Source: Hippopus hippopus
Taxonomy: Eukaryota; Mollusca; Bivalvia; Cardiida; Cardiidae
DNA: 64,000 nucleotides
NCBI GenBank assembly: GCA_946811185.2
Contig: OX328102.1
Coordinates: forward strand, 62,327,416-62,391,415
Direction: 5' to 3'
The notes under the pieces were generated by a model. That model saw only the letters and a program-made list of their open reading frames with translations, searched no databases and had not been told where the DNA came from. This document shows positions 10,151-20,231 of the stretch, piece by piece; within the stretch, counting starts at the first letter, position 1, and each line of letters starts with the position of its first letter. The translations under genes were made by a program, and so were the position numbers.

Positions 10151-10390
10151 TGAGAATTAAATGCAAATCAAAAGCAGATTGATTAAAACTTGCAGTCTAA
10201 TCTCAGATCTACAGTATCCGATTTTGTTTGATAATTTGTGAAATACTATACATTTTGTGGGATATTACAGAATTTGTGAGATATTTTGACAGGAAAGCGT
10301 TGAAGAAAGAATATCGTGACTGGTCTGTTTTTTTTTTCCTCAACTTATTTCACTTCAATGGTCTGTCGCTAAATTGATTCATTTTATACC

Positions 10391-10671
10391 TTTTAACGTT
10401 TTACCAAACAGTCCTGAGCTTAAATGACCCTGGAAAAAGGCTTTGGAAAACACTGTGTGAAAAGTTTTTCATGACTCCGAAAATGTAGGCTTTGGAAAAC
10501 AATGTGGTAAAAGGAGAAAATGCTGGTTACGCATATTTACTTTTATTCCTCACAATGTTTTGTACTTTGTCATGGGCAAATTTTGCCATTTTAGACATAT
10601 TCAATTTGTCGTTTGCAATTGCTCTCAATTCGGACCAGTCTTAAGTTTTAGTCGTGTGATAAAGAGCTAAA
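10391..10671 (+). repeat. MITE family A copies, degenerate
   Basis: Starts TTTTAACGTTTTACCAAAC and ends GTGTGATAAAGAGCTAA. The middle holds a partly duplicated arm (GGCTTTGGAAAACA twice) and a damaged palindrome near 10510-10555. Confidence 0.65.
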
Positions 10672-10904
10672 AAGATCTGCAGAAGTAAAAATCTCGTGAT
10701 TTGCAGACTGAGACGCTCTTATAAACATCCTGATAAAAGCAGGACACATCAAAATGAATGACATCTTTTTAACATGAGCAATTTCTCCTTCTGTCACAAT
10801 GGTTTCAAAAAGTGGTCTGCCTCAAACACGAAAAAGGTCAACTATATGTTGGTTATGCCTTAGACCAGTTTTAGGACAGCCCGTAAATTAGCACAGTCAG
10901 CATC

Positions 10905-11135
10905 TTAAACCTTCAGTCCTTTACAACACAATTTTGACTTTAACGACCCTGAGGAAGAAGCCTTTTGAAAACATTGTGGGAAAAGGAGAAAATGCTGGTA
11001 ACCAGCATTTTCTCCTTTTCCCACAATGTTTACTACCTTATCAAAAGCAAGGTCCATCATGTGAGTCTTTTTTAAATTGTAGTCTGCAACTGATTTCAAT
11101 TTGGACAGGTCTGCTTTTTTGACGCTTGGTGCAAT
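10905..11135 (+). repeat. MITE family A copy
   Basis: Perfect central palindrome at about 10975-11030, with the left arm CGACCCTGAGGAAGAAGCC and right arm ATTTGGACAGGTCTGC of the family. The two short ORFs over it are palindrome by-products. Confidence 0.75.
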
Positions 11136-11204
11136 CTAATGGACATTTTCAGGGTAGAATAAGATCCAGATAATTGCCATTTCGTGGTTGCGTTTTGTCT
11201 ATAG

Positions 11205-11290
11205 TGTTTCAGTACGGCGGACAGTGTAGATCAAAGATCAGACTGCACATTTTGTGCAGCCTGATCTTGATCTATACTGACTGCAAAAGC
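11205..11290 (+). repeat. MITE family C core palindrome
   Basis: GGACAGTGTAGATCAAAGAT and its complement flank CTGCACATTTTGTGCAG. Only the hairpin and a short right arm are present. Confidence 0.65.
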
Positions 11291-11309
11291 AACTATAGTA
11301 GTGAAAGGC

Positions 11310-11690
11310 ACTTTAAGGGTTAATTCTTTACGAGAAGACAAAATTTCAAAAAAAAAAGTTTTCGAAAACATTGCAGGAAAAACTGGGAAAATGCTTGTTA
11401 CCAGCATTTTTCTCTTTTTCATACTGTTTAAAAGAACAGCTGGGAAAAGCATTTAGTAAGAAGTGACCTACTCTTCACCGAGACAAGAAGACGTTAGACT
11501 TTGTCCAAGACGTCAGATAAAACATTGCTCAAAAACTGAGATTTGTTTTTGAAAAGGTAGAAAACATTGTAGGAAAAGAAGAAAATGCTGGTTCCCAGCA
11601 TTTTCTCCTTTTCCAACAGTGTTTTCAAAAGCCTTTCTCTACAGGGCCATTAAAACGCACGATGGTTTTGGCGCAGTGTTAAGTTGCGAA
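11310..11690 (+). repeat. Two degenerate MITE family A copies
   Basis: One copy spans about 11310-11450 (TTAATTCTTTACGAGAAGAC, then an imperfect palindrome). A second spans about 11480-11690, with a palindrome at 11565-11625 and the arm GGGCCATTAAAACGCACGAT. Confidence 0.6.
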
Positions 11691-12450
11691 ACACTTAATT
11701 TTACTTACATGATACTACAGTAATCTATGAGAAATTATTGCAGCTTAAAACCTTTAAATTTCATCATCATTTGTGCGATTAGAGTAGCTCTTTTGGTTAT
11801 GATGATGAAATTTTAGGATTAAGGTTTCCCCATCCTCTAGGACAATTTGATATAAACAACCTTGTCCAGGGAAATTGTGCTTTGCAATGGAATACCATAA
11901 GCAAACAGCCTGCCACTGTTTTCCACCGATATTCTCTATACTTTGCAAGACATTTCTTTTAACTCTTTCAATCTTTTATCAAACAACGAAAACAATTTTA
12001 AAAAAATATGCAAAAGACAAATCCATTCATGACCTATGATGGCGTATGTCAGGATTGTTGTTTTGGAATGATAGTCTGGTTAAAATTCCCAACGGTTGCT
12101 ATAAAGGGCATCCTTGCAGCCTTTGAATGTTTAAAGTTTGGTTTCTTTGGAGCAGACACATACTTAGATTGAAGAAAAAGAAAGAAGTCAGACAAAGCAG
12201 CAAACAAGGTCACATTGACCCGATTCCAATATATGGTTCAAGTATTTCGATCTCAGGTCGATAACCTCGTTTTCGGATGCGGTCAAGGCCGTTGACCTGC
12301 CGGAGCAGAGCGGCCCTGTAATGGGTATAAATACCGTTTGAGTGCGAGACAAGGGCATACTTTGCTGAAACCTTGACTCCTGCCAAGAGTAGCCAGTTTT
12401 GTCACTAGGACTCTTGAAAGGTAAGGCCAGTTTTTTTTTTCTATCATGAT
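11691..12450. other. No gene or known repeat recognised
   Basis: Unique-looking sequence. It holds a short inverted repeat around 11762-11815 (AAATTTCATCATCATTTG facing GATGATGAAATTTTAGGA). ORFs of about 60-100 residues on the minus strand (12188-12496) show no domain-like pattern, so no gene is called. Confidence 0.4.
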
Positions 12451-12454
12451 TCCA

Positions 12455-12600
12455 AAGCAACACATTTCTGATTAGCTGAACCAATGGTTTAGCCAATCAG
12501 ATATTGTGTTACTTTTGGGACAAAAATGCTGTTACGATTTGTTGATGGATGAGGTCCCTGTAGCCGTATTCATTTATCATTTTAAATTCTTTCTAGTTCG
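12455..12600. repeat. Degenerate family J hairpin element
   Basis: GCAACACATTTCTGATTAGC and the facing TTTAGCCAATCAGATATTG repeat the palindrome seen more perfectly at 20875-20960. The arms are only partly complementary here, so this is an older copy. The right arm holds an AGCCAATCAG CCAAT-box match. Confidence 0.5.
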
Positions 12601-12879
12601 TAATTCTAAGACTGAACACCCGATTGGTTGAGATAGAAGGTCTCAGGTTTTGAAACGGCAAGTCTTTGACTTTAGTTAAGAACAAAAGAATAATTAGGTA
12701 AAAATAGTCCCCTCATTTCTTGACTGCGCATGCCTACGAGTTTCTGCGATTTTAGTTGGACATGCATCGCCCGCGGATAAGATCAGAAATCACGGAAAAA
12801 GCGATCTCTATCAACACAGTGTCAAATACAGTCTCGAATTTGCTATGATAACGAAGCCCGCCTGCGGAATAAATTCAGA

Positions 12880-13330
12880 TTAAGTTGAGTGGTAAAATGT
12901 CCTGATATAATATTTCCCTCGATTTGATTGGTCAAAGAGCTACGCTATAATATTCTTCCGCCATTCATAAAAACAAAGTTATTACCCACTAAACCAGCAT
13001 TGGTTTTATTTTTATCTTCACCGTATTAGAATAAAATGTTTATCAATTGCAATATTTTTTGTTGAAACTTGTAGGTATTTAATAATCAAAGGGCCCAAAT
13101 GATTTTTGGCACAGTATACAGCTATGATATGGTGGAATTAATATCAGTTGTTTTCATGAATAATAGCGAGTTCTGATTGGCTTAAAAAAAAATTTCATAG
13201 CTCCATGAAAAAAATAAATCACGTTGTGTCGGAACTACTTTCGCTGAGTGCAGGTCCTACACACTGCCGTGTTCATTTACTTTCGTTTTATTGGTTAATT
13301 TTCAGTATTGGGGATCTGAAAACTGCTTCC
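12880..13330 (+). repeat. Repeat family G copy
   Basis: A block with TTTGATTGGTCAAAGAGCTACGC, ATAATATTCTTCCGCCATTC and AAACCAGCATTGGTTTTATT recurs in reverse at about 14515-14715. Further similar promoter-like motifs (CTGATTGGCTTAA, 13173-13185) follow. No coding potential. Confidence 0.5.
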
Positions 13331-13399
13331 CTATTGTATTCTTGCGCCATTCAAATATGAGTGGAAGGGGCTTTAGAAACTCCAACGTTAGATTTAAAA

Positions 13400-13735
13400 A
13401 TGAAGAAAATGAATGCAGTTTAGTTATTTCCGTGGGTGTATGTTGTCTGTAATATTAAATTATAACGAATGAAGAGAATTTTTCTTTTTTCATGGAGGTA
13501 GTGTGATTTTTTTTTTTTTTTTTTTTTTTCCATACCTTCATGAAAAAAGAAATATTCTCTTAATTCCTTAAATAAAATATAAAATTTACATTTCATGTAA
13601 TGCACGTACAGGTATATGTACTTAGTTAATGGAGTTAACAAGGGCAAAGAAGTCGAAGTTGTTCTGCAAAGCGGGACGCTCAAAAACTGGCATTTCATAA
13701 TAATTAAAGGCACAATAGAACTCAAAAGTAAACAG
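13400..13735. repeat. Inverted repeat flanking a poly-T tract
   Basis: AGAATTTTTCTTTTTTCATG at about 13473 faces CATGAAAAAAGAAATATTCT at about 13541, with a run of about 23 T between them. The rest is AT-rich with no recognisable gene. Confidence 0.5.
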
Positions 13736-13737
13736 TT

Positions 13738-14130
13738 GAGGGTGTTAAAATGCACTTGAATTTAAATCATACCATATAAAAGTGTAGTAATAATTGTGAA
13801 GATGACAATCTGTTATTGTACGATCGGTCCAAGTCGTTGGCAGAAAAATGAATTCTAATATTAGGTAAAATGTAAACAAAAGAAGAGAGATCTGGCAACT
13901 TTTGACCTAAATACGAGTATGTGTTTGTTTGGTTTATTTTTCGCTCTAAGGGCAGATCTGTTGTGATTGTCTGATCTGTTCTTGAACTGGTAGAAAAAGA
14001 AGGAATGCTGGTTACCAGCATTTTCTCCTTTTCCCACAATACTTTGAAAAAAACCTTCTTCCTAAGGTCGTTAAAACTTAGGATTGTTTTCAAAATGGTT
14101 AAGGAAGCTACAGGTACCAAGAGCATGTCA
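13738..14130 (+). repeat. Long variant (family K) of MITE A
   Basis: The right part (13985-14105) is a family A palindrome and right arm. The left part (ATTTAAATCATACCATA, CGATCGGTCCAAGTCGTTGG, AAAATGTAAACAAAAGA) recurs at 52612-52800 in front of another A palindrome. So A has a longer sub-family. Confidence 0.6.
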
Positions 14131-14229
14131 CCATGACCTTCAAGTCTTGCATCTGAAACCTCTGCTCTGTACGTTGTCTAATCAAGGTGTACACATTTGC
14201 TTTTTGTTGCATCTTGCCGTTCCTAACAA

Positions 14230-14335
14230 TACTGGACAGCACTAGCAGACGGTATAGATTCAAGATCAGGCTGAACGTTCTGTGCAGTCTGATCTTAATC
14301 TTTACCGTCTACAGAAATCCATATTTTCGCCTCTG
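14230..14335 (+). repeat. MITE family C core palindrome
   Basis: GACGGTATAGATTCAAGATC with its complementary arm ending ATCTTTACCGTC. Arms carry several mismatches, so this is an old copy. Confidence 0.6.
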
Positions 14336-14349
14336 GTACTGAAAAGGCT

Positions 14350-14720
14350 TGGTATCAAGATATATGGAATATCATATTGTAGTAACTTTCCTGGTGATTG
14401 TTTTCTGATTCGAGCAGCGTGAGAAAATTTGATATCACCCAAGACTAAAGGTCGAGCGATATCTGAAAATTTTCTTACGCAGCGAGAAGCAAATACAAGT
14501 ACCAGGAAAAATACTACAACATAATATTTCTTTTATTATATACCTACAACTTTCAACGACAAAATATTGCAATTATTAACATTTCGTTCGAAAGTGGTAA
14601 TCAGAATAAAACAAACAAGGTTTAGCGGGTAAAACCTTCTTCTTTATGAATGGTGGAGGAATATTATAGCGTAACAATTTGACCAATCAAATATTAAATT
14701 AATATATACGTATTCCGGGC
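14350..14720 (-). repeat. Palindrome followed by family G copy (reverse)
   Basis: AGCAGCGTGAGAAAATTTGA faces TGAAAATTTTCTTACGCAGC around a centre near 14440. From 14515 the sequence is the reverse complement of the family G block at 12880-13080 (GGTTTAGCGGGTAA, ATGAATGGTGGAGGAATATT, TTTGACCAATCAAATATTAA). Confidence 0.5.
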
Positions 14721-15290
14721 AAGAGATATGTCATTATGCCATATTTGGAACCGTAGATACGGATTTTTATTGGCGTAGCTGAATGTGCTGGCTTTTGACC
14801 TACTTTTTGGTATTAATAAAGAATGAATAGATGGTAACTTGCGATTGGTAAAAAATGTGCAGATGTTTATTCGGCGGGCCCTGCTGCCATATTTGCTGGC
14901 ACATTTATGACACCACTATTTACAAGCGTTGCTACCGCTAATCGATACCCTGGGGCCCTTTATTCGTACCATAGCAAATTAATGTAATTGAGAATGGTCC
15001 TTTTCTTGTTCTATTTGAAAATTTAATATTTTCGTAAGCGTTATCCGATGTGCTACTTTTCAACAAAATGATAAAAATGGTGAGAAAAAAGAGGCAATTG
15101 CTCGTGAGCTAACTTTTCGTTATTTTATTTCATATTGGGCGTCAATATAGTTTCAATATTCATATTTCAGAAGATCTATCTTGGACGCTCTCTATCTTTT
15201 TTTAAACGATATTTCTTGTTTCTGTCATTCTTGATATTTTATGTGCGTGCAACGCATGTATTCGAGTCGGAAAATTTACAGGTTTATAAT
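14721..15290. other. No gene recognised
   Basis: AT-rich sequence between repeat blocks. The short ORF at 15135-15365 runs into the following MITE and has no domain features. Confidence 0.35.
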
Positions 15291-15297
15291 ACAACAT

Positions 15298-15797
15298 ATT
15301 TCATGCTCTCCGGTAGGTTATCGAGAAATATTGGTGAAATATTTTTCGATATTTCATGGTTATGACCAGTGAAAATACCGATTTTTATATTCTAACTCTT
15401 CAATTGAAGGGGGAAACAGTTGTTCCTCCACACTAGTTACCTAGATAAAATGCGCGTGCCTCACAACCAGATGGAAATATGACACAAGTTACCTTACATC
15501 TCGAGTTTGACGTAATATTGTAATGCGTTGCTATGCGGAGGGGGTACGCCTGGGGGAATACCCGAAAAGAACTGTTCTGGATTTTGATTAAGTTCCCCCC
15601 AGAACGGGTTAAAAGCATGTATAAACAGAATACTTGATTTTTTCGGTGAAAGATCGAAATTTATTTCATCTCGTGAACATCATCGGTAATATTTTCACGA
15701 GTGGCTGCGCCACTCGTGAAAATATTACCAATGGTTTTCACTCGATGAAATAAATTTCGACTTTTCACCGTAAAAAACAAATATCCTCTATATATAC
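15298..15797 (+). mobile_element. Near-complete MITE family D copy next to the His-rich gene
   Basis: Begins TTTCATGCTCTCCGGTAGG. It carries all family blocks and both halves of the terminal palindrome around TTTTCACGAGTGGCTGCGCC, and ends AACAAATATCCTCTATATAT. Its right end reaches to within about 31 bases of the start codon of the His/Asp-rich protein gene and includes the only TATA box in front of it. Confidence 0.8.
15789..15796 (+). promoter_or_regulatory. TATA box of the His/Asp-rich protein gene, within the MITE D end
   Basis: TATATATA lies 32 bases before the ATG at 15828. The same CAAATATCCTCTATATAT end occurs in the MITE D copy at 20358-20694, so the box was brought by the transposon. 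With usual TATA-to-start spacing the 5' leader would be under about 12 bases, so the true start site may lie slightly upstream. Confidence 0.45.
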
Positions 15798-15827
15798 CAT
15801 TCGTTTCAGAACAAAACATTAACAAAG

Positions 15828-15915
15828 ATGAACAAACTATTAATTCTCGCCCTGTTGGGGTTCGTGATGGTTGCCATGGTATCCACTGCGCCAGTAAATG
15901 CCACGGGAGCAGTAG
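15828..15915 (+). CDS. Exon 1 of the His/Asp-rich protein: signal peptide
   Basis: Encodes 29 residues plus one base of the next codon. It has a Lys-3 n-region, a Leu/Val/Met-rich core and an S-T-A|P type cleavage site. The donor GTAG|GTATGT is close to consensus. Confidence 0.8.
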
Positions 15916-18842
15916 GTATGTATCGTGTTTGGTACATTTAGGGATATGTAGGGAAAGCCGCCAGTGGCTCAAGAAGAACATTGTACGAAGTACTGGTAAC
16001 AGAAATTCCAACAAGGAAACCACGGATAGGCGCTCTGGCCGCTGCGATGTAACTGAAAAAATGTTGAAAGGGGCGTTAAACGTCATGCAATGAATTAATC
16101 AATTTGTTCATTTACATGTAGTTTAACTTCACCAGACCAAAAAAATGCTAGACCCGTCCAAGCTGAAAGCACTGCAAACGAAAATTTAAATGTTGTTAAA
16201 AAATAACGGAATTTGTCTTTTATATGACAGAAAACATTATGGTAAAAGTTTTTTTTTTTTTTGTTTTTTTTTTTCTTTTCCCATTGTGTTTTAAAAGTGG
16301 AAGCACTTGCACACTATACAGTAAGCTTTTACAAGACGATAAAATGTTGGTCAAGCCCAAATTGAAAGCATTTCAATATTGGTAAAATAAGATTTCTTTC
16401 CTTTTCTTTTTAAGAAGTTTAAAACATTTTTGGACAAGCTAAAGAGTCTGTTTAGCAGCATTTTCTCTTTTTTCCGAAGCGGTTGAGTAAAACATTTTTC
16501 TTTTCCTTAAAACACAGCATTGTTTGGCAAATGATCAAAAATGCTGCTAATGGCGGGATTTGAGTTTAAAAGGATCGAAAACATCACAGGAAAAGTGAAA
16601 AAAGCCAATTATCTGTTTATATCCGATTAACTCGTCACCACACAATTCCGCCTTTTTAAAGTCACTAAGCAAGAAAGCTTTTGAAAACATTGTGGGAAAA
16701 GGAGAAAATGCTGTTAACCAGCATTTTCTCCTTTTTCCACAATGTGTTCTACCCTGCCCAAAACGAATTTCATGTTTTGAGTCACATTTATTTTCTTGCC
16801 TGTCAATGCTTTCAATTTCGACTAATCTAAAATTTGTGTCGTTTGGTAGAGAGTACAGGCTTGTTCATATTGAAAGCTTTTGACCCATTTTCAGGTAGCA
16901 CATCCAAAATGATACCAAGCACGTCATAATAATTATGAATCCATAAAATCCCCAACAGACTAACAACCGACGGATTCCTGTGGTAGACTGGTCCTTTAAC
17001 ATGCAGAAATTTGACTGCGCAGGCTGAGCTGATTCGATACTTTGTGCAAATGCATTACACTCCCTTCTCACATAGCATGGCCATTTTACTGATAACGAAT
17101 TCAATTATGACCAATTGAAAGGCTCTTTATTTGAAAGGTTAGAAGGCATATTGATTGATTGATTGATTGATTGATTAATTAATTGATTGATCGATCGATC
17201 GATCGATCGATCGATCGATTGATTGGTCGTACGATCGATTGATTGAGTCCCATTTTCAACATTATTTCAGTAATATCACGGCGACCGGCCCACCTGCATG
17301 CTTCAATGCTCTCCTGAACTTTCTTTAACTTTCTTCTACTTGTACTTCGCACAATATTCTTTTCAAGTAACATGCTGCTTTTATGCTTTATCATCGTCAA
17401 AGCAATTGTAACAGTTCTTACAAATACCCTCCTCAGGCGGGATTTGAACCCTGGACCACAGGCCCCAAGGCGAACGCTCTACCACGTCGCTACAAAAGTT
17501 AGCTCTATAGCAAGGCAGTATAAGTGTACCCTTATACAGATACAAGCTATACATTTAGATCTATCTGTTGGATAGACCAGTATACTGCATACTCCCCCGC
17601 CATATGAAGATTCGTCCACGAATCCTTCAATTACTGTAACTCTAATTCTCAAATAAGTGGGGGGGGGGGGGGGGTTTGCGTTGGGCGCCAATGTAACAGT
17701 TCTTACAAATACCCTCCTCAGGCGGGATTTGAACCCTGGACCTCCAGGCGCCAAGGCGAACGCTGTACCACGTTGCTACAAAAGCTAGCTCTATGGCCAG
17801 GCAGTATAAGTGTCCCCTTATACAAACACAAGCTATACATTTAGATCTATCTGAAGGATAGACCAGTATACTACACAATGATCAGCTGTGAGAGAGAAAT
17901 AAGTCCTGTCGCAATGGCTTAATCAATCGTCGGGTGAATATTGGACGGGGTGGCGATTCGAACCAGCTACCCCCTCATGGTTTCCAGTCCCCTACGCTAC
18001 TGACTGCGATATCGGGCTTAGCTGAATGTGGCTTAAATTACGAAATTTGACCATGAAAAGGTTTTAAGCATTGTTGAGGGAAAAGGGCAGAATGCCTTGT
18101 TTCAAGCAGTTTCCTCTTTTTCCTACAATGTTTTCAAAAGACTCTTTTATAATGTTCGTCTAAACAAAGGTATTTTGGTGAAAGATATACAAAATTATGC
18201 TTATCACGTGTTCTTTAAAAAAAATTAAGAGTTCTCTCAACAAATATGTTGTAACGTTTAATCAGCTAAATAGATCAGTGATTAATTAATGGCGTCATTT
18301 TCTTTTTAACAGATGATCACCATGAAGATGTTCACCACGATGATGATCACCATAAAGATGATCACCATGAAGACGACGACCACCATGAAGATGACGATCA
18401 CCATGAAGACGACGATCACCATGAAGACGACGATCACCATGAAGATGACGATCACCATGAAGACGACGATCACCATGAAGACGACGATCACCATGAAGAT
18501 GACGATCACCATGAAGACAACGATCACCATGAAGACGACGACCACCATGAAGATGACGACCACCATGAAGATGACGACCACCATGAAGATGACGATCACC
18601 ATGAAGATGACGACCACCATGAAGATGACGACCACCATGAAGATGACGATCACCATGAAGACGACGATCATCATGAAGATGACGACCACCATGAAGATGA
18701 CGACCACCATGAAGACGATGACCACCATGAAGAAGAGCACCAAGATAAATGTGAAGATACGCATCACGAAAGTACCCACGAAGTCAAGCATGATGGTAAG
18801 GGTGATATCCACGTTGAGGCACATTTCGATATCCATGGCTAA
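15828..18842 (+). CDS. Secreted His/Asp/Glu-rich repeat protein, two exons, 205 residues
   Basis: Exon 1 is 15828-15915 and exon 2 is 18313-18842. The intron has GTATGT at 15916 and a TTTTTAACAG acceptor ending at 18312. Exon 1 ends in phase 1 (one base, G) and exon 2 starts AT, completing a GAT codon, so the frame fits exactly. Residues 1-21 (MNKLLILALLGFVMVAMVST then A) are a textbook signal peptide, and N24-A-T is a possible glycosylation site. After three shorter units come twenty uninterrupted HHEDDD hexapeptides (18363-18722; one is HHEDND). A C-terminal tail with one Cys ends HFDIHG. Paired His with acidic triplets suggests Zn, Cu, Ni, Cd or Ca binding outside the cell, as in His-rich plasma proteins of bivalves; that role is inferred. 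The 2.4-kb intron is full of repeats. Extra small exons in it cannot be excluded. Confidence 0.8.
15950..16110 (+). repeat. 3' part of a tRNA-derived SINE
   Basis: Contains GCCAGTGGCTC, AAACCACGGATAGGCGCTCT and the tail AAAAATGTTGAAAGGGGCGT TAAAC. The same blocks occur at 49620-49770 and, reversed, at 21190-21300. The tRNA-like head is missing. It sits in the intron of the His-rich gene. Confidence 0.65.
16200..16520 (+). repeat. Degenerate MITE family A fragments
   Basis: Arms such as GACCCGTCCAAGCTGAAAGC (16151-16170) and ACATTATGGTAAAAG with T-rich replacement of the palindrome (16245-16275), then a second decayed copy at 16345-16510 (AAGCCCAAATTGAAAGC; GCAGCATTTTCTC). Confidence 0.5.
16630..16858 (+). 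repeat. MITE family A copy
   Basis: Palindrome at about 16685-16745 with TGCTGTTAACCAGCA at the centre. Right arm ends TTTGTGTCGTTTGGTAGAGA. Confidence 0.7.
16885..17095 (+). repeat. MITE family B copy, left end truncated
   Basis: Has ATGATACCAAGCACGTCAT, CTAACAACCGACGGATT, CTGGTCCTTTAACATGCAG and a shortened hairpin. It ends TCACATAGCATGGCC. Confidence 0.65.
17146..17245. repeat. (TTGA)n/(TCGA)n simple repeat
   Basis: GATT repeated about seven times, then GATC about eight times, then GATT again. A microsatellite. Confidence 0.9.
17410..17590 (-). repeat. tRNA-derived SINE-like unit, copy 1
   Basis: On the minus strand it reads GTGGTAGAGCGTTCGCCTTG (box A-like) and GGTCCAGGGTTCAAATCCCG (box B-like), followed by a unique tail with AGATCTAAATGTATAGC. 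No acceptor-stem pairing is evident, so it is not a tRNA gene. The same unit recurs about 290 bp to the right. Confidence 0.6.
17690..17882 (-). repeat. tRNA-derived SINE-like unit, copy 2
   Basis: A second, diverged copy of the 17410 unit in the same orientation, preceded by a run of about 15 G (17661-17675). The two copies plus spacer form a direct repeat, more likely a segmental duplication than two independent insertions. Confidence 0.6.
17883..18010 (-). repeat. SINE fragment
   Basis: GTGAGAGAGAAATAAGTCCTGTCGCAATGG and GGCGATTCGAACCAGC correspond to parts of the reversed SINE at 21300-21400 and of 49520-49620. This is the tRNA-like head in minus orientation. Confidence 0.55.
18055..18185 (+). 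repeat. Degenerate MITE family A fragment
   Basis: AGCATTGTTGAGGGAAAAGGGCAGAATGCC faces GCAGTTTCCTCTTTTTCCTAC, a decayed form of the central palindrome. It lies in the intron of the His-rich gene. Confidence 0.5.
18313..18842 (+). CDS. Exon 2 of the His/Asp-rich protein: HHEDDD repeat and tail
   Basis: Frame set by the phase-1 junction; codons run from 18315. It carries about 24 His-His doublets and an 18-base coding minisatellite, then EEEHQDKCEDTHHE and a tail of mixed composition to TAA at 18840-18842. Synonymous GAT/GAC changes are frequent between units while length changes are absent from unit 4 to unit 23, which argues that the protein sequence is maintained. The reverse strand and the +1 frame are open only because of the repeat. 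Confidence 0.82.
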
Positions 18843-18984
18843 GCATTTAACTTTACACCTCCCGCAAACTTCCTTGTGCCTCTTGCATTAGATTTTTTCT
18901 GAAAACACTCTGGTCAAAGGAAAATTTCTTTTTAAAGCTTTTAATCCGTTTTTCCATTTTGTTTTCACATTTGTGAGTGTAACT

Positions 18985-19211
18985 ACCCTTTAATAAACAA
19001 TACCGAGTTTAAACGACACTGGGTAAAAAGGCCTTTGAAATCATTGTGAGAAAATGCTGGTTACCAACATTTTCTTCTTTTCCCACAATGATTTCTACCA
19101 TTATAAATAGAATTCCCATCATTTGAACTACAATGAAATTGTCGTCTGCCAATGCTTTCAATTTTCAACTAGATTCTAGTCTAAAATTTTGTCGCTTGAT
19201 CAAGAGTAAAA
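18985..19211 (+). repeat. MITE family A copy containing a poly(A) signal
   Basis: Starts CCCTTTAATAAACAATACCG, where most copies have CCCTTTACCAAACAATCC. Palindrome near 19045-19090, right end TTGTCGCTTGATCAAGAGT. The AATAAA at 18992-18997 is the first poly(A) signal after the stop codon of the His-rich gene (150 bases downstream). Confidence 0.65.
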
Positions 19212-19930
19212 CCTAAATCCATTTTGACTATCCATGTTTCACAAGGACTTTCGCTAAAAATTTATTCCAGGAGGTTAAGATTTAAATTCTTTGACTTTTC
19301 TTTTGTAACTGAATATATTTCCTGCTTGGCGTATCCCACGTATTGTTTCCCGCAACTTATATCTTTATTTTGATTACTCCCCTTTTGTAATCTCTAGCTT
19401 ATTCTACGCCAAGAAAAGGAAGTTCTGAACAATAAAAATTGTCTGTTTAACTTCAACTTAAGCGCAAGTCTTTATAAAGATTACACGCCTATCTTACTTA
19501 ACGTATTGAATGACGCTGCACATAAAATAATACTCGTACAATTCAATATAGTATGTCACGTGTCATGTACTGGTAACAATATGACGTCACAACATGGCGG
19601 ACGAAAGTGTCTCCTGAGATTACACTGAGTTGAATCAAACTACATTTGTGTATAGACTTTACAGTAATTAAAAGACCATGTTTTAAACAAGTTCATGCTT
19701 ATCTTTGTGCCTGTTTTCCAATGATGTTATTTTATCAAAGTATAGATCAAGCAACAACATAGAAATTTGTATTGATTGCATATAAACATAACCTAGCTTC
19801 GAAATAAAGATTGTTTAATTGGCTGGCTGTCATTGTTTTCCTACTACAACTCTTTTTTAGCACCAATTGATAAAAACGGAAACATTGCAAAGCGAAAAAC
19901 TACACATATATGTATATTCTATTACCAATA
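19212..19930. other. No gene recognised
   Basis: AT-rich sequence with TGACGTCA at about 19582 next to AACATGGCGGACG, which looks like a promoter or first-exon fragment, but no ORF follows. Confidence 0.35.
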
Positions 19931-19934
19931 CATG

Positions 19935-20215
19935 TCAGCCATGCTCTGTCAAAAGGGGGCTTAAAGGATCTCCGTGATGCATTATACCAAGCAAGTCATC
20001 ACATAATTGTGGATTCATAAGATCCATTTTGTCTAACAACCGGCTAAATCCTGAGGTAGAAAGGTCCTTGCACATGAAGAAAAACTGACCGATAGCAAAA
20101 AGTTTCGGACCAGGTCAGCCTGCAGAACCTCTCTGCAAACCAAAATGTTATTTTTGGAATGAAGAAGTGTGATTGCATTTTGAAAATGCAATATGGGCCT
20201 TAAACATCGGTTCAA
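19935..20215 (+). repeat. MITE family B copy
   Basis: Starts GCCATGCTCTGTCAAAAGGG. It has ATTATACCAAGCAAGTCATC and TCTAACAACCGGCTAAA. The right end is replaced by unrelated sequence after the TTTCGGACCAGGTCAGCCTG hairpin half. Confidence 0.65.
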
Positions 20216-20231
20216 AAAATTGTTCTGATTT

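Noticed and set aside
12188..12496. 102-residue minus-strand ORF
   Set aside because: No domain-like pattern, overlapping alternative frame of similar length, and it ends in a repeat-related region.
17410..17590. Functional tRNA gene
   Set aside because: Box A and box B are recognisable but the acceptor and anticodon stems do not pair, and there is a duplicated SINE-like tail.
18306..18891. Long ORFs on the minus strand (Met/Val-rich) and in the +1 frame (Thr/Met/Lys-rich) over the His-rich exon
   Set aside because: They exist only because the 18-base repeat has no stops in any frame. The signal-peptide exon, splice phase and stop codon all select the HHEDDD frame.
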